Shown: positions 16,971 through 25,916 of the stretch, piece by piece
How the letters are laid out: every line of letters starts with the position of its first letter
Numbering within the stretch: the first letter of the stretch is position 1
Assembly (NCBI GenBank): GCA_934533135.1
Contig: CAKTBG010000002.1
Span: 62,001 to 126,000 of the forward strand
Reading direction: 5' to 3'
Source: an uncultured Faecalibacterium sp.
GTDB taxonomy: Bacteria > Bacillota > Clostridia > Oscillospirales > Ruminococcaceae
DNA: 64,000 bases
Notes under the pieces: generated by a model
Told to the model about the DNA's origin: nothing
What the model saw: the letters and a program-made list of their open reading frames with translations, nothing else
Database searches by the model: none
Translations under genes and position numbers: made by a program

Positions 16971-17032
16971 TGCCCTCTCAGGCCGTTTTGCGGCCAGCTT
17001 TCCCGAGCGGCGAGCCAAGACGCGGAGAGGGA
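16971..17032. repeat. Half-copy of the dispersed palindromic repeat in the prfB leader
   Basis: TGCCCTCTCAGGCCG ... GAGCCAAGACGCGGAGAGGG matches the arm pattern of the fuller copies. Confidence 0.5.
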
Positions 17033-17079
17033 ACGCCTGTTGAAGAGATGCGATAAAATGTTTCGGAGAGGAACTTAGA

Positions 17080-18201
17080 ATGATTACCACTGACGAACTG
17101 AAAGTGCAGCTGGCCGATTACGGCACGGCCGTAAAAGATCTGGAGGAGGCACTGGCCATCGAAGCCAGCCGCAAGCGTGTGCAGGAGCTGGAGCACACCA
17201 TGTCCCGCCCCGGCTTTTACGATGATGCAGAGCTGAGCAAGAAGGTCTTTGACGAGGTCGGCGACCTGAAAGGCAAGCTGAACCGCTTTGAGAAACTGCA
17301 GGGCCTGTATGAGGATGCTGAGACCATGCTGGAAATGCTGGACGAAGAGTACGATCCGGCCATGGTGTCCGAAGCAGAGGAGGCCGTCAATGCCGTCGGC
17401 AAGGCCGTCGATGAGCTGCAGCTGATGACCATGCTGAACGGCGAGTACGACCACAGCAACGCCATCCTGACCTTCCACGCCGGTACCGGCGGCACTGAGG
17501 CGCAGGATTGGGCCGAGATGCTGTACCGGATGTACAACAAGTGGGCGCAGGCGCACGGCATGACCGTGGAAGTGCTGGACTATCAGGACGGCGATGAGGC
17601 CGGCATGAAGAGCGCGTCCATGATGGTCAAGGGTGCCAATGCCTACGGCCTGCTCAAGAGCGAGAACGGCGTCCACCGTCTGGTCCGCGTTTCGCCCTTT
17701 GACGCCAATGCCCGCCGCCAGACCAGCTTTGCTTCGCTGGAAGTCATGCCGGAGCTGGACAACACCATTCAGGTGGACATCCGCCCCGAGGACATTGAGA
17801 TGCAGGTCTACCGCTCCTCCGGTGCCGGCGGCCAGCACATCAACAAGACTTCTTCGGCGGTTCGTCTGATCCACAAGCCCACCGGCATCGTGGTCAGCTG
17901 CCAGACCCAGCGCAGCCAGTTCCAGAACCGTGACTACGCCATGGAAATGCTGAAAGCCAAGCTGTATCAGATCGCAAAGCAGCAGCACATGGACAAGATC
18001 GACGACATCAAGGGCGTGCAGAACGAGATCGCATGGGGTCACCAGATCCGCAGCTACGTCTTCATGCCCTACACCATGGTCAAGGATCACCGCACCAACT
18101 ATGAGACCGGCAACGTGGATGCTGTCATGGACGGCGACCTCGACGGTTTCATCTTCGCTTACCTGAAGGCAGCCAGCCGCGGCGAACTGCAGGATACCTG
18201 A
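17080..18201 (+). CDS. prfB: Peptide chain release factor 2, no programmed frameshift
   Basis: 373 residues in one uninterrupted frame. It has the GGQ peptidyl-tRNA hydrolysis motif (SSGAGGQHINKTSSAVRL) and SPF in RVSPFDANARR, the tripeptide that reads UGA/UAA stop codons. Most bacterial prfB genes contain an in-frame UGA near codon 25 and need +1 frameshifting; here the region reads through without a stop (AIEASRKRVQELEH), so the autoregulatory frameshift is absent. GAGAGGAAC precedes the ATG. Monocistronic, ended by a strong terminator. Confidence 0.97.
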   Translation: MITTDELKVQLADYGTAVKDLEEALAIEASRKRVQELEHTMSRPGFYDDAELSKKVFDEVGDLKGKLNRFEKLQGLYEDAETMLEMLDEEYDPAMVSEAEEAVNAVGKAVDELQLMTMLNGEYDHSNAILTFHAGTGGTEAQDWAEMLYRMYNKWAQAHGMTVEVLDYQDGDEAGMKSASMMVKGANAYGLLKSENGVHRLVRVSPFDANARRQTSFASLEVMPELDNTIQVDIRPEDIEMQVYRSSGAGGQHINKTSSAVRLIHKPTGIVVSCQTQRSQFQNRDYAMEMLKAKLYQIAKQQHMDKIDDIKGVQNEIAWGHQIRSYVFMPYTMVKDHRTNYETGNVDAVMDGDLDGFIFAYLKAASRGELQDT

Positions 18202-18217
18202 TCTTCGATCCAACAAC

Positions 18218-18266
18218 AAAAGCATCTGCACCCGTTTTCAAAAAGAACGGGGCGCAGATGCTTTTT
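18218..18266 (+). terminator. Terminator after prfB
   Basis: AAAAGCATCTGC pairs with GCAGATGCTTTTT, with an inner CCCGTT/AACGGG stem. Confidence 0.85.
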
Positions 18267-18349
18267 CTTTTGCGTTCTTCTGCAATTGCGTTTGTTGAGC
18301 GGCCAAGGGCTCACCTCAGGCGGAATGACGCTCTCCGGCCGGAGGGGGG

Positions 18350-18898
18350 CTAGGTCAGATCGTTTAAGATCCCCGGCCAGAGGGCTTCTTCCTGACGGCT
18401 GGCAGCAAAGAAGCAGTCGAGGTACATCTTGTTGGCGGCCGAGAGGATGGTGCTGCGCAGCAAAAGCCGCTCGTCATCCAGATCGTCCTCCCGGTTGACC
18501 ACCGCGTCCGAAAGGCCGAACACATACCCGAGGCAGCCTTCCAGCTCCGTGCAGAAGGTGTTGTACGCCTGCGCCGCAGAGCAGTGCTCCCGCTGCATCT
18601 GGAAGAGGACCTCAATATTTTCCAGAGAGAGGACGGTTTTGGAAACGGCGATATACATGAGACCGGCCAGCTGGTCGCGGGTATACTTCTTTTTGATGGG
18701 GTGAGCGATCACGCCTTTCTTCACATAATTGCTCACCATGGAGGGCGTCAGCTCCACGCCCGGAAAGGATCGGAAGTACCCGTTGACGAACTGGACCGTC
18801 TGATCCAGATAAAGCCCGACGGAGGGGAGATCGTTGTACCGGGGCAGGGCAAACCCGGCGGCACAGGCCGCAACGCGGCGTTTCAATTCTTGTTTCAT
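18350..18898 (-). CDS. DUF1836 domain protein
   Basis: 182 residues. The DUF1836 pattern is recognisable: LPSVGLYLDQTVQFVN, LTPSMVSNYVKKGVI and KKKYTRDQLAGLMYI, a helical arrangement reminiscent of MerR-type DNA-binding domains. Function is not established; the family is common in Firmicutes and a transcriptional role is only inferred from the winged-helix-like N-terminal half. The ATG at 18898 is chosen because MKQELKRR fits the family start, and the extension to 19012 overlaps the divergent degV promoter. Confidence 0.8.
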   Translation of the reverse strand: MKQELKRRVAACAAGFALPRYNDLPSVGLYLDQTVQFVNGYFRSFPGVELTPSMVSNYVKKGVIAHPIKKKYTRDQLAGLMYIAVSKTVLSLENIEVLFQMQREHCSAAQAYNTFCTELEGCLGYVFGLSDAVVNREDDLDDERLLLRSTILSAANKMYLDCFFAASRQEEALWPGILNDLT

Positions 18899-18973
18899 GG
18901 TACAGAGTATAGCGTATTTTGAATTCCGGGTCAAGAAGAAATTGAAAACTTTGGAGCATTTTGCAGAAAACGG

Positions 18974-19002
18974 TTGACAGGGTTTTGAAAAACTGCTATA
19001 GT
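18974..19002 (+). promoter_or_regulatory. Promoter of degV
   Basis: TTGACA (18974-18979) and TATAGT (18997-19002), 17 bp spacing; one of the best consensus promoters in the window. Confidence 0.75.
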
Positions 19003-19070
19003 GGTTCTGCAATCACGAACAATACGCAGCCTGCACCCTGTGCGGACGGCTGCCGGAATGGAGATAGACT

Positions 19071-19913
19071 ATGATGAAAACCCGTATCGTTGTGGATTCG
19101 TCCGCCAACCTCTACGCGCTGGACGGCGTGGACTTTGCCTGCGTGCCGCTGAAGATCATTACGGACACCGAAGAATATCACGATGATGGTACCCTGAATG
19201 CTGTCGAGATGGCGCAGACCCTGCGCACCTACAAGGGCAAGACGTCCACTTCCTGCCCGAATGTCGGCGATTGGCTGGCGGCGTATGGCGACGCCGAGCA
19301 GGTTTTTGCGGTGACCATCACCGGCACGCTGTCGGGCAGCTACAACGCGGCGCAGCTGGCGGCCGAAGAGTATATGCAGGAGAATCCGGGCCGCCGGGTG
19401 TTCGTGCTGGACAGCCTGTCCACCGGCCCGGAGCAGTGCCTGCTGGCCGAGCATATCCGGGATGAAGTGCTGGCGGACAAAGAGTTTGATGCCATCTGCG
19501 AAGAAATGCTGCGCTACCACAAACACACCCACCTGCTGTTCTCGCTGGAGTCGCTGGCAAATCTGGCACGCAATGGCCGGGTCAAGCCGGCGGTGGCAGC
19601 GGTGGCACGGATGCTGGGCATCCGGGTCATCGGGCAGGCCAGTGAAGCAGGTGAGCTGGATGTCCTCTGCAAGACCCGCGGGGAGCACGGCGCATTGGAG
19701 CGCATCGTGCTGGAGCTGAAAGAGCACGGTTACGCCGGCGGGCAGCTGCTGATCGCCCACTGCGGCAATCCGGCGGCCGCCGAACGTCTGATGCACATGG
19801 TGCAGGCCATTTTTGACGGCGCACAGGTTCGGGTGACCGCGTGCGGCGGGCTGTGCAGCTATTACGCAGAGCTGGGCGGCCTGCTGGTCGGCTACGAGGA
19901 CAGCGAGGCATAA
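19071..19913 (+). CDS. DegV family fatty acid-binding protein
   Basis: 280 residues, normal length. It begins with RIVVDSSANL, followed by KTSTSCPNVGDW (the T-S-x-P type motif that contacts the fatty acid carboxylate) and ITGTLSGSYNAAQLA, all diagnostic of DegV/FakB proteins. Members bind fatty acids and, with FakA kinase, present them for phosphorylation to acyl-phosphate. No fakA is adjacent, so the partner would be elsewhere. The start at 19071 gives MMKTR; the second ATG three bases later is equally possible. Monocistronic with its own promoter and terminator. Confidence 0.9.
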   Translation: MMKTRIVVDSSANLYALDGVDFACVPLKIITDTEEYHDDGTLNAVEMAQTLRTYKGKTSTSCPNVGDWLAAYGDAEQVFAVTITGTLSGSYNAAQLAAEEYMQENPGRRVFVLDSLSTGPEQCLLAEHIRDEVLADKEFDAICEEMLRYHKHTHLLFSLESLANLARNGRVKPAVAAVARMLGIRVIGQASEAGELDVLCKTRGEHGALERIVLELKEHGYAGGQLLIAHCGNPAAAERLMHMVQAIFDGAQVRVTACGGLCSYYAELGGLLVGYEDSEA

Positions 19914-19935
19914 ACCGTTTCCATCAGGATTCACA

Positions 19936-19975
19936 GACCCCGCACCGGTGCAAAACGACCGGTGCGGGGTCTTTT
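19936..19975 (+). terminator. Terminator after degV
   Basis: GACCCCGCACCGGT pairs with ACCGGTGCGGGGTC, followed by TTTT. Confidence 0.8.
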
Positions 19976-19998
19976 GGGGTTCGGGAACGACGGAACCC

Positions 19999-20027
19999 TT
20001 GCAAAATCGGGCAGACTGCGTTATACT
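19999..20027 (+). promoter_or_regulatory. Promoter of the cardiolipin synthase gene
   Basis: TTGCAA (19999-20004) and TATACT (20022-20027), 17 bp apart. Confidence 0.65.
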
Positions 20028-20081
20028 ACGTTCCATCGAAACAAACGTTTGGCGCAATGACGTCTTGCAGGGAGGAAAGCT

Positions 20082-21620
20082 ATGTTTTTTCGTCTGCCGA
20101 TCGTCCGATTCTTCAATAAGATCCTCAACCGTGCGGTCATCACGGCCGTTCTGGTGGCGTTGCAGGTGGCGTGGCTGCTGTGGGCGTTTTTCTCGCTGAC
20201 CACGGGCCGCATCTGGGTCAACGCCGGTCTGCAGCTGCTCAGCGTCATCATCGTGCTCTATCTGGTGCGCAAGGACGAGAACAGTGCCTACAAGATCATC
20301 TGGATCGTGCTGATCGGGCTGCTGCCGCTGCTGGGCGGCGCATTGTATCTGCTGTTTGGCAACAAGGCACCCGCCAAGCGGATGCGCCAGCGGATGCAGC
20401 AGGTGGAAAAAGAACACGCCGGAGACCTTGTGCAGCCGGAGGGACAGATCGAGACGCTGGATGCGCGCTGCCGGAGCCTGAGCCGCTATCTCGCCGATTA
20501 CGGCCCCTATCCGGCATGGAAGAACACCGCCGCCGAATACTTCCCCTGCGGCGAGGCAATGTATCCGAAGCTGCTGGCCGATCTGGAACGTGCGGAAAGG
20601 TTCATCTTTCTGGAATTTTTCATCGTCAGCGAGGGGGAAATGTGGGGCAGCATCGAAAAGATCCTGATCCGCAAGGCCGCGCAGGGCGTCGATGTCCGGC
20701 TGATCTACGATGATTTCGGGAGCCTGCTGGGGCTGCCGAGCGATTTTGTGGTGCGGATGGAGCGGCATCACATCCGGTGCATCCCGTTCAACCCGGTGGT
20801 GCCGCTGGTCTCTCTGGTGATGAACCACCGCGACCACCGGAAGATCGTGGTGGTGGACGGCATCATCGGCTATACAGGCGGTGTGAACCTTGCCGATGAA
20901 TATATCAACGCAAAAGAGCGGTTCGGCTACTGGAAGGACACCGCTCTCCGGCTGGAAGGGGCAGCGGTCTGGAACTTTACGGTGATGTTCCTGAATTTCT
21001 GGAACGCGTTCCGCCCCAGTGAACAGGAGTATGCTGCCTTTGCGCCCGATCCGGCCAAGTTTCCGGAAACGCCGGACGGTGTGGTGCAGCCCTATGCGGA
21101 CAGCCCGCTGGACGAGGAATCGCTGGCGGAAACGGTCTATATGGACATCCTTGCGCAGGCGCAGGACTACGTTTATATTTACACGCCTTATCTGGCGGTT
21201 GGCGAAGAGATGCTGGATATGCTCAAGATCGCAGCCAAGCGGGGGGTGGATGTCCGGCTGGTGGTGCCGGGCATCCCGGACAAAAAGCTGGTCTACCGGC
21301 TGACCCGTTCCTACTATGTGCCGCTGATCCGGGCGGGGGTGAAGATCTACGAGTATACGCCGGGGTTCCTCCATGCAAAGTGCTACGTCAGCGATGACAA
21401 GATCGCTGTGGTCGGCAGCATCAACATGGATTACCGGAGCCTGTTCCTCCATTTTGAGTGCGGTGCGCTGCTGCTGTACAACAGTCAGGTCGGTGTACTC
21501 CGGGATGATGTGCGCCGCACCCTGCTGCAGTGCCGGGAAGTCCGGCTGGCCGACTGCCGCACCAGCCTGCCCGGAACGCTCCTGGACAGTGTGCTGCGGC
21601 TGCTGAGTCCGCTGATGTGA
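20082..21620 (+). CDS. cls: Cardiolipin synthase (phospholipase D superfamily)
   Basis: 512 residues. Two N-terminal membrane helices precede two HKD catalytic motifs: NHRDHRKIVVVDG near residue 247 and LHAKCYVSDDKIAVVGSINMD near residue 430. The N-terminal PLDc_N segment (IWIVLIGLLPLLGGALYLLFGN) is typical. It condenses two phosphatidylglycerols into cardiolipin and glycerol at the membrane. Both HKD sets are intact. Monocistronic. GGGAGG precedes the ATG at 20082. Confidence 0.94.
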   Translation: MFFRLPIVRFFNKILNRAVITAVLVALQVAWLLWAFFSLTTGRIWVNAGLQLLSVIIVLYLVRKDENSAYKIIWIVLIGLLPLLGGALYLLFGNKAPAKRMRQRMQQVEKEHAGDLVQPEGQIETLDARCRSLSRYLADYGPYPAWKNTAAEYFPCGEAMYPKLLADLERAERFIFLEFFIVSEGEMWGSIEKILIRKAAQGVDVRLIYDDFGSLLGLPSDFVVRMERHHIRCIPFNPVVPLVSLVMNHRDHRKIVVVDGIIGYTGGVNLADEYINAKERFGYWKDTALRLEGAAVWNFTVMFLNFWNAFRPSEQEYAAFAPDPAKFPETPDGVVQPYADSPLDEESLAETVYMDILAQAQDYVYIYTPYLAVGEEMLDMLKIAAKRGVDVRLVVPGIPDKKLVYRLTRSYYVPLIRAGVKIYEYTPGFLHAKCYVSDDKIAVVGSINMDYRSLFLHFECGALLLYNSQVGVLRDDVRRTLLQCREVRLADCRTSLPGTLLDSVLRLLSPLM

Positions 21621-21631
21621 GCTGTGGGCGT

Positions 21632-21831
21632 TGCCTCTTTGCCAAGGCCTCTCCTACTAGGAGAGGTGGCAAAGCCGTCAGGCTTTGACGGAGAGGTTGT
21701 ACAGAGAAGCCGTTGCGTGGATACTTGTCCAACCTCTCAGTCTGCTTCGCAGACAGCCATTCCCCTTCTGGCACGAATGTGCCACCTCCCCCGGCCGGGG
21801 GAGTCTTTCCTTGTAGGGGAGCCTTTGGCAA
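21632..21831. repeat. Dispersed palindromic repeat, two-arm copy
   Basis: Contains GCCAAGGCCTCTCCT-AGGAGAGGTGGCA and TGACGGAGAGGTTG, then an inverted set CAACCTCTCAGTCTGC ... GGGGAGCCTTTGGCA. It fills nearly all of the 290 bp between cls and the lipoprotein gene. Confidence 0.7.
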
Positions 21832-21909
21832 AAACGAAAAATAGAATTATAATTTGCAAAGCGATTGGATATACTACTCCCAAAGCCATTGGAAAGGGAG
21901 CGTAGATCC

Positions 21910-22953
21910 ATGAAAAAAACACAGCGGGCGGTGCTCGGTGCAGCGGTGATTGCCGTCCTGATCGTATCGGCCTGTGCGCAAAAACCGGATGCTTCGGGCA
22001 GTCTGTCCGGCAGCATGAGTCCTTCCGGAAGCACCGACAGTTCCGGCAGTGCGGGCAGCGGCCCGACGGCGGCGTGGCGCACCGGTCTGGGGATCCTGAC
22101 CGAAGCCACCGATCAGGATCGGACGGGGAAGATCAACACCATCGCGGCGGCCGTCCTGCTGGATGGGGAGGGGAAGATCGTAGACGTCCGGCTGGATGAG
22201 CTGGAAGCAAACCTCTCCGCCGATGGCAAAGGCGTTGTGACCATGCCCACCGACTACCGCACCAAGCGGCAGCGGGGCAGCGATTACCCGCTGGCAGAAG
22301 CTTCCTCCCTGAAAAAAGGCTGGGCGGAGCAGGCGGATGCCTTTGCCGACTACCTGAAAGGGATGACGCCGGAACAGGTGGAAAAACTGGAGACCGACAA
22401 GGATGGCAAACCCAAGGATGCAGATCTCTTGTCCGGCTGCACCATCGCCGTTGACCGCTATCGGGATGCCATCGAAAAAGCCTGCGCCGACGCCGCGGCT
22501 TTGGGCGCAGCGAAGGGTGACGCCCTGACCCTTGGCGTGGAGGCCGCCAACGGCTCGTCCAGCCTGACTGCCACCGACGATCAGGATGTGAACGCCCAAC
22601 TGGACGTGACGGCCGTTGCGCTGACACGGGATGCCGACGGCCATGTGACCAGTGCTGTGGGCGACATGACCGAACCGGCTTTGACGGTTTCCGCCGACGG
22701 CGGGGTGAGCGCGCCGAAGACCGTCCGCTCCAAGCGGGAACAGGGCGATGAATACGGGATGCGGCAGGCCTCCAAGCTCGGCAAGGAGTGGTACGAGCAC
22801 AGCGAGGGCTTCTGCGATTACCTCAAGGGCAAGACCGCAGCGGAAATTGCCGCCATCCCCACCGACGGCTCCGACGCCGACCTTGCCGCCCTCTGCACCA
22901 TCTCGGTGGACGACCTGCAAAAGGCCGCCGCAAAAGCACTGGCCGAACGATAA
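21910..22953 (+). CDS. Lipoprotein with two FMN-binding-like domains
   Basis: 347 residues. Signal peptide with lipobox VSAC (Cys22), a serine/glycine linker, then two similar domains (about residues 55-195 and 210-345). Each begins with a strand like IAAAVLLDGEGKIVDVRLDELE, resembling FMN-binding (NqrC/RnfG/PplA-type) domains, and each contains a shared TKRQRGSDYPL/SKREQGDEYGM segment and a GWAEQ/EWYEH ... FADYLKG/FCDYLKG helix. Domain 1 has DADLLSGCT, close to the D-x-x-(S/T)-G-A-T site where ApbE attaches FMN; domain 2 has the degenerate DADLAALCT. A role in extracellular electron transfer is inference only. The ATG at 21910 sits after AAAGGGAG. Confidence 0.65.
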   Translation: MKKTQRAVLGAAVIAVLIVSACAQKPDASGSLSGSMSPSGSTDSSGSAGSGPTAAWRTGLGILTEATDQDRTGKINTIAAAVLLDGEGKIVDVRLDELEANLSADGKGVVTMPTDYRTKRQRGSDYPLAEASSLKKGWAEQADAFADYLKGMTPEQVEKLETDKDGKPKDADLLSGCTIAVDRYRDAIEKACADAAALGAAKGDALTLGVEAANGSSSLTATDDQDVNAQLDVTAVALTRDADGHVTSAVGDMTEPALTVSADGGVSAPKTVRSKREQGDEYGMRQASKLGKEWYEHSEGFCDYLKGKTAAEIAAIPTDGSDADLAALCTISVDDLQKAAAKALAER

Positions 22954-22967
22954 ACCAAAGAAAAACG

Positions 22968-23017
22968 AAAAAGTTCCATGTCCAAACACCCAAACGGTGC
23001 GGACATGGAACTTTTTG
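22968..23017. terminator. Bidirectional terminator
   Basis: AAAAAGTTCCATGTCC pairs with GGACATGGAACTTTTT. It separates the lipoprotein gene from the convergent exporter operon. Confidence 0.85.
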
Positions 23018-23019
23018 CG

Positions 23020-23265
23020 TTATAGCGTATGAAGGATATGCAGAGCCATTTCAGCATTTTGCCTGTCTACGAAAATTTCCGTAACATACTGGGGTCTGAT
23101 GCCCAGTGTGCCAAACCGCCGTTGGTCGAAAGCGTTCCGCTGGTTGACATCCTTCGTCTTGCAATAGCATGGGATCCCGGCGGCAGACAGGGCTTCGGTG
23201 ATGCGATTGCGGCGGTCGATCTCCGAAACCGTGGCAACCTGTGTTTTCAAAAGACGCTCAAACAT
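23020..23265 (-). CDS. Small hypothetical protein (DUF2007-like at best)
   Basis: 81 residues, no membrane segment or signal peptide. The layout (a short N-terminal strand/helix ALSAAGIPCYCKTKD, ending VTEIFVDRQNAEMALHIL) resembles small DUF2007-type domains, but similarity is weak and I do not assign it. It is the last gene of a four-gene minus-strand operon (25662 to 23020) containing an ABC exporter and two small membrane proteins, starting three bases after the upstream gene ends, which supports its being real and co-translated. Confidence 0.6.
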   Translation of the reverse strand: MFERLLKTQVATVSEIDRRNRITEALSAAGIPCYCKTKDVNQRNAFDQRRFGTLGIRPQYVTEIFVDRQNAEMALHILHTL

Positions 23266-23268
23266 GGT

Positions 23269-23661
23269 TTAATCCTCCGGATGCTGTTTCTGTAAAAGGA
23301 TTCCGGCAAGGATGAAAAGAAGGATCATCCCCAGCCAAATCAAAAATCCCGGATGGGTACGCAGCTGCTGAGCCTGCCCGGGTGCCATCTCCGGCGTGAT
23401 CTTTGCAAGATTGATCCGGACGATGAAATCCCCCATGACCTGCCCGAAGATCACACCGGCGAGATTTCCGAGGGAGATGCTGACCGACACCCAGTGAAGA
23501 TCCAACAGATCAAGGACAATGGGCGCGACCCATAGATACAGATAATGGTTTTGCGCTGTCCAGTCCGGGAGATAGATATCCTGAAGAAAAAACGTCGAGA
23601 TCAAATACAAAATCAAAAAGCTTCCCGCGTTGGCAAGGAGAAAAAGAGATCGTTTTTTCAT
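23269..23661 (-). CDS. Small membrane protein of the exporter operon
   Basis: 130 residues with four likely membrane segments: LFLLANAGSFLILYLISTFF, LWVAPIVLDLLDL, SISLGNLAGVIFGQVMG and FLIWLGMILLFILAGILL. No family was recognised. The ATG at 23661 follows GGGAGGTG; the start at 23676 would overlap that site. It lies between the ABC exporter gene (34 bp upstream) and the 81-residue protein, so it may be an accessory or immunity-like membrane component, which is inference from position only. Confidence 0.65.
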   Translation of the reverse strand: MKKRSLFLLANAGSFLILYLISTFFLQDIYLPDWTAQNHYLYLWVAPIVLDLLDLHWVSVSISLGNLAGVIFGQVMGDFIVRINLAKITPEMAPGQAQQLRTHPGFLIWLGMILLFILAGILLQKQHPED

Positions 23662-23694
23662 GCGGACACCTCCCAAAGATGGATTTTTAGATGT

Positions 23695-25317
23695 TTACGC
23701 AGCAGTGACTACGCCGGAACGGACATGATACACCTTATCAAACCCCTGCATGAATGCACCGGCGACATCGTGGGTGATGGCGACCACCATGCAGGGCATG
23801 GAGAGCAGGTTCTCCATCACTTGCTGGGAAGTCTCTGGGTCTAGGCTGGCGGTGATCTCATCGGCGATGATGAGGTCGTATTTCCGCAGAGCCAGCCGCG
23901 CAATGCCGATCCGCTGCCGCTGGCCGCCCGAAAGATTCTTGCCGTTTTCGCTGAGGACGGTGTCCAATCCATCGGGCAGGGAAGCGACCCACTCCGACAA
24001 CCCGGCGGAGGCCACGGCGCGTTCCACCTGCTCTTCCGGGAAATCCTCCCGCAGGCAGATGTTGTTCCGGATGGTGTCGTTGAACAGATAGGCGGTCTGC
24101 GCGATGTAGCCGACGTGCCGGTAAAATTCCGCCCGGTCGAGGTCGCGCACCTGCTGGCCGTTGAAGAGGATGCGGCCGGTGTAATCGGGGTAATACTGGA
24201 ACAGCAGCTTGGCCAGCGTCGATTTGCCGCAGCCGCTCTCGCCCACAAGAGCGGCTTTCTGGGTGCCCTCGAGGGTGAGGGCTGCACCGTTCAGGACGGG
24301 TTTGGCCGCACCGGGATAGGTGAAACAGACGTCCTCGCAGGCCAGATGGTCGATCTTTGCAAGCGATGCACCGTGAGAAGTTTCGGCTTCGCCGGACATG
24401 GCGGTTTCCAGCCGGGTGCGAATGCCGCGGGAGGATTTGATCTTGGCATAGCACTGGGCGATCTGGTGGCAGGGCGTAATGACAAAGTTTGCCATACTTG
24501 CGGCGGTGGACATGGTGCCGACGGTGATCTTTCCGCGGAACACCAGCAGCAAGCCGATCAGCAGCACCACCGGGAAGATCAGGTTGCTGATGAGGGAGGT
24601 GTTCACCACCACGGCATTCAGGCTTTGCTGATAGGACAGCTCACTTTCCTCAGCCTTGCGGGAGGCGGCGCGGTGCTGGGCACTGTACGCATCCTCCCGC
24701 AGGAAAGCGCGGATCAGCTCAAACCCGCCCAGCAGCTCTTTCAGCTGGCCGGTGTACTCCGCCATCTGCGCCGAAAATGCGTCGCGGGCGTGGGTCAGCC
24801 GGGCATTCATCATCCGGGGCAGCACCAGCGGCGGGATGGTCACAACCAAAATCGACACCAGCAGCACGGGGCTGATAAAAAGGTACAGCCCCAGCGCACA
24901 GAGCATGATGCCGCCCCAGAACACGAGGTTGAAGAGTGATAGATAATAATCGTCGTACAAGGTGCGCAGGTCGGTGGTCAGCAGGGAAAGGTAAGCCGCA
25001 TCGCCCTCCTGATTGTACTGTGCTACCGACCGGCGGAGCACCCGATCCATGACCTGATTCCGAACCTGCTCCACTGCGCCGCAGGCCAGTTTGGTAAAGG
25101 AGCGGCGGCTCAACCGTTCGCAAAGCCAGCTCGCAAAGGTAATGGCGAACACCAGCCCGAGATACCCGAAGGCTTCTTCTTTGGATTTCGAGTCGATCAG
25201 CCACTTGAGCTGGAAGCTTTTCAACGGAGCCAGAAAGGACACCCCCGCTGTGAAAAGCCCGAACAGCAGGAGCCGGAGCTTGTTCTTTTTAAAAGAGTCG
25301 TTGACCGATACTTTCAT
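23695..25317 (-). CDS. ABC exporter, fused permease and ATP-binding domains
   Basis: 540 residues. The N-terminal half is a type I exporter transmembrane domain (about six helices) and the C-terminal half an ATPase: Walker A GESGCGKST, Q-loop near YIAQTAYLF, signature LSGGQRQRIGIARLAL, Walker B LIIADEITASLD, H-loop AITHD. It should export a lipid, drug or peptide. Homodimer or pairing with another half-transporter is possible. Walker B has DE with preceding LIIA and looks active. Flanked in the same operon by two small membrane proteins and an 81-residue protein. No peptide precursor or peptidase domain was seen. Confidence 0.9.
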   Translation of the reverse strand: MKVSVNDSFKKNKLRLLLFGLFTAGVSFLAPLKSFQLKWLIDSKSKEEAFGYLGLVFAITFASWLCERLSRRSFTKLACGAVEQVRNQVMDRVLRRSVAQYNQEGDAAYLSLLTTDLRTLYDDYYLSLFNLVFWGGIMLCALGLYLFISPVLLVSILVVTIPPLVLPRMMNARLTHARDAFSAQMAEYTGQLKELLGGFELIRAFLREDAYSAQHRAASRKAEESELSYQQSLNAVVVNTSLISNLIFPVVLLIGLLLVFRGKITVGTMSTAASMANFVITPCHQIAQCYAKIKSSRGIRTRLETAMSGEAETSHGASLAKIDHLACEDVCFTYPGAAKPVLNGAALTLEGTQKAALVGESGCGKSTLAKLLFQYYPDYTGRILFNGQQVRDLDRAEFYRHVGYIAQTAYLFNDTIRNNICLREDFPEEQVERAVASAGLSEWVASLPDGLDTVLSENGKNLSGGQRQRIGIARLALRKYDLIIADEITASLDPETSQQVMENLLSMPCMVVAITHDVAGAFMQGFDKVYHVRSGVVTAA

Positions 25318-25344
25318 AGGATTCCCCTCTACATGGAACAGATT

Positions 25345-25662
25345 TTATTTTTTATCCTTGCGGTTCCTCCACCCATCCACAGCGAACAAGATCACATTCT
25401 GCACGATTACCGCAAGGAAGCAGTAACCGAAATAGGAGGGCAGCGTCTGCAGGGCGTGTTCCAGCAGTTTCAGCTCACCGTGGTCGAGCCACTGGGCGCA
25501 CATCCGCAGCTCTTCCAGCAGGGCGACGCAGAAGAACCCCACACTGAACAGCGCAATCTTGTAGCTGTAACGCCGCTTCTGGAACAGCACGGCGACGAGA
25601 TTCCAGCCGGTCAGAAACGCAGCAAAAAACATCCACAGAGTGTACCCGATATTCCAGTCCAT
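25345..25662 (-). CDS. Small membrane protein, first gene of the exporter operon
   Basis: 105 residues with three hydrophobic stretches: TLWMFFAAFLTGWNLVAVLF, KIALFSVGFFCVALLEEL and YFGYCFLAVIVQNVILFAV. No family recognised. AGGGAGGAAGC precedes the ATG at 25662. The exporter gene starts 27 bp downstream, so the two are co-transcribed. A partner or regulator of the exporter is the natural guess from position. Confidence 0.65.
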   Translation of the reverse strand: MDWNIGYTLWMFFAAFLTGWNLVAVLFQKRRYSYKIALFSVGFFCVALLEELRMCAQWLDHGELKLLEHALQTLPSYFGYCFLAVIVQNVILFAVDGWRNRKDKK

Positions 25663-25916
25663 AACAGCTTCCTCCCTTCGGAATTGGACAAAGACGGCTT
25701 TCTATCGCAAGTCAAGAAATTAGTGCAACATCAAAACAGCATCTCTGCGATATGCAATTCAACGATGTTGCTGTTGCATTAAAAAGTTGAATTGCTATGG
25801 TTTCAGTATACCATACCGAACCGCCCAATCGGAAGAGTAAATTGCACAAAATCCACAAAAAAACGATACAAAAACTGTTGCGAATACACTTTTTGCAAAA
25901 ACTTTGTGCTTTCCTC

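Noticed and set aside
21713..21722. GCGTGGATA, resembling the CRISPR handle, inside a palindromic repeat copy
   Set aside because: Only nine bases match, with no stem or GAAAT end; expected by chance in a window this size.
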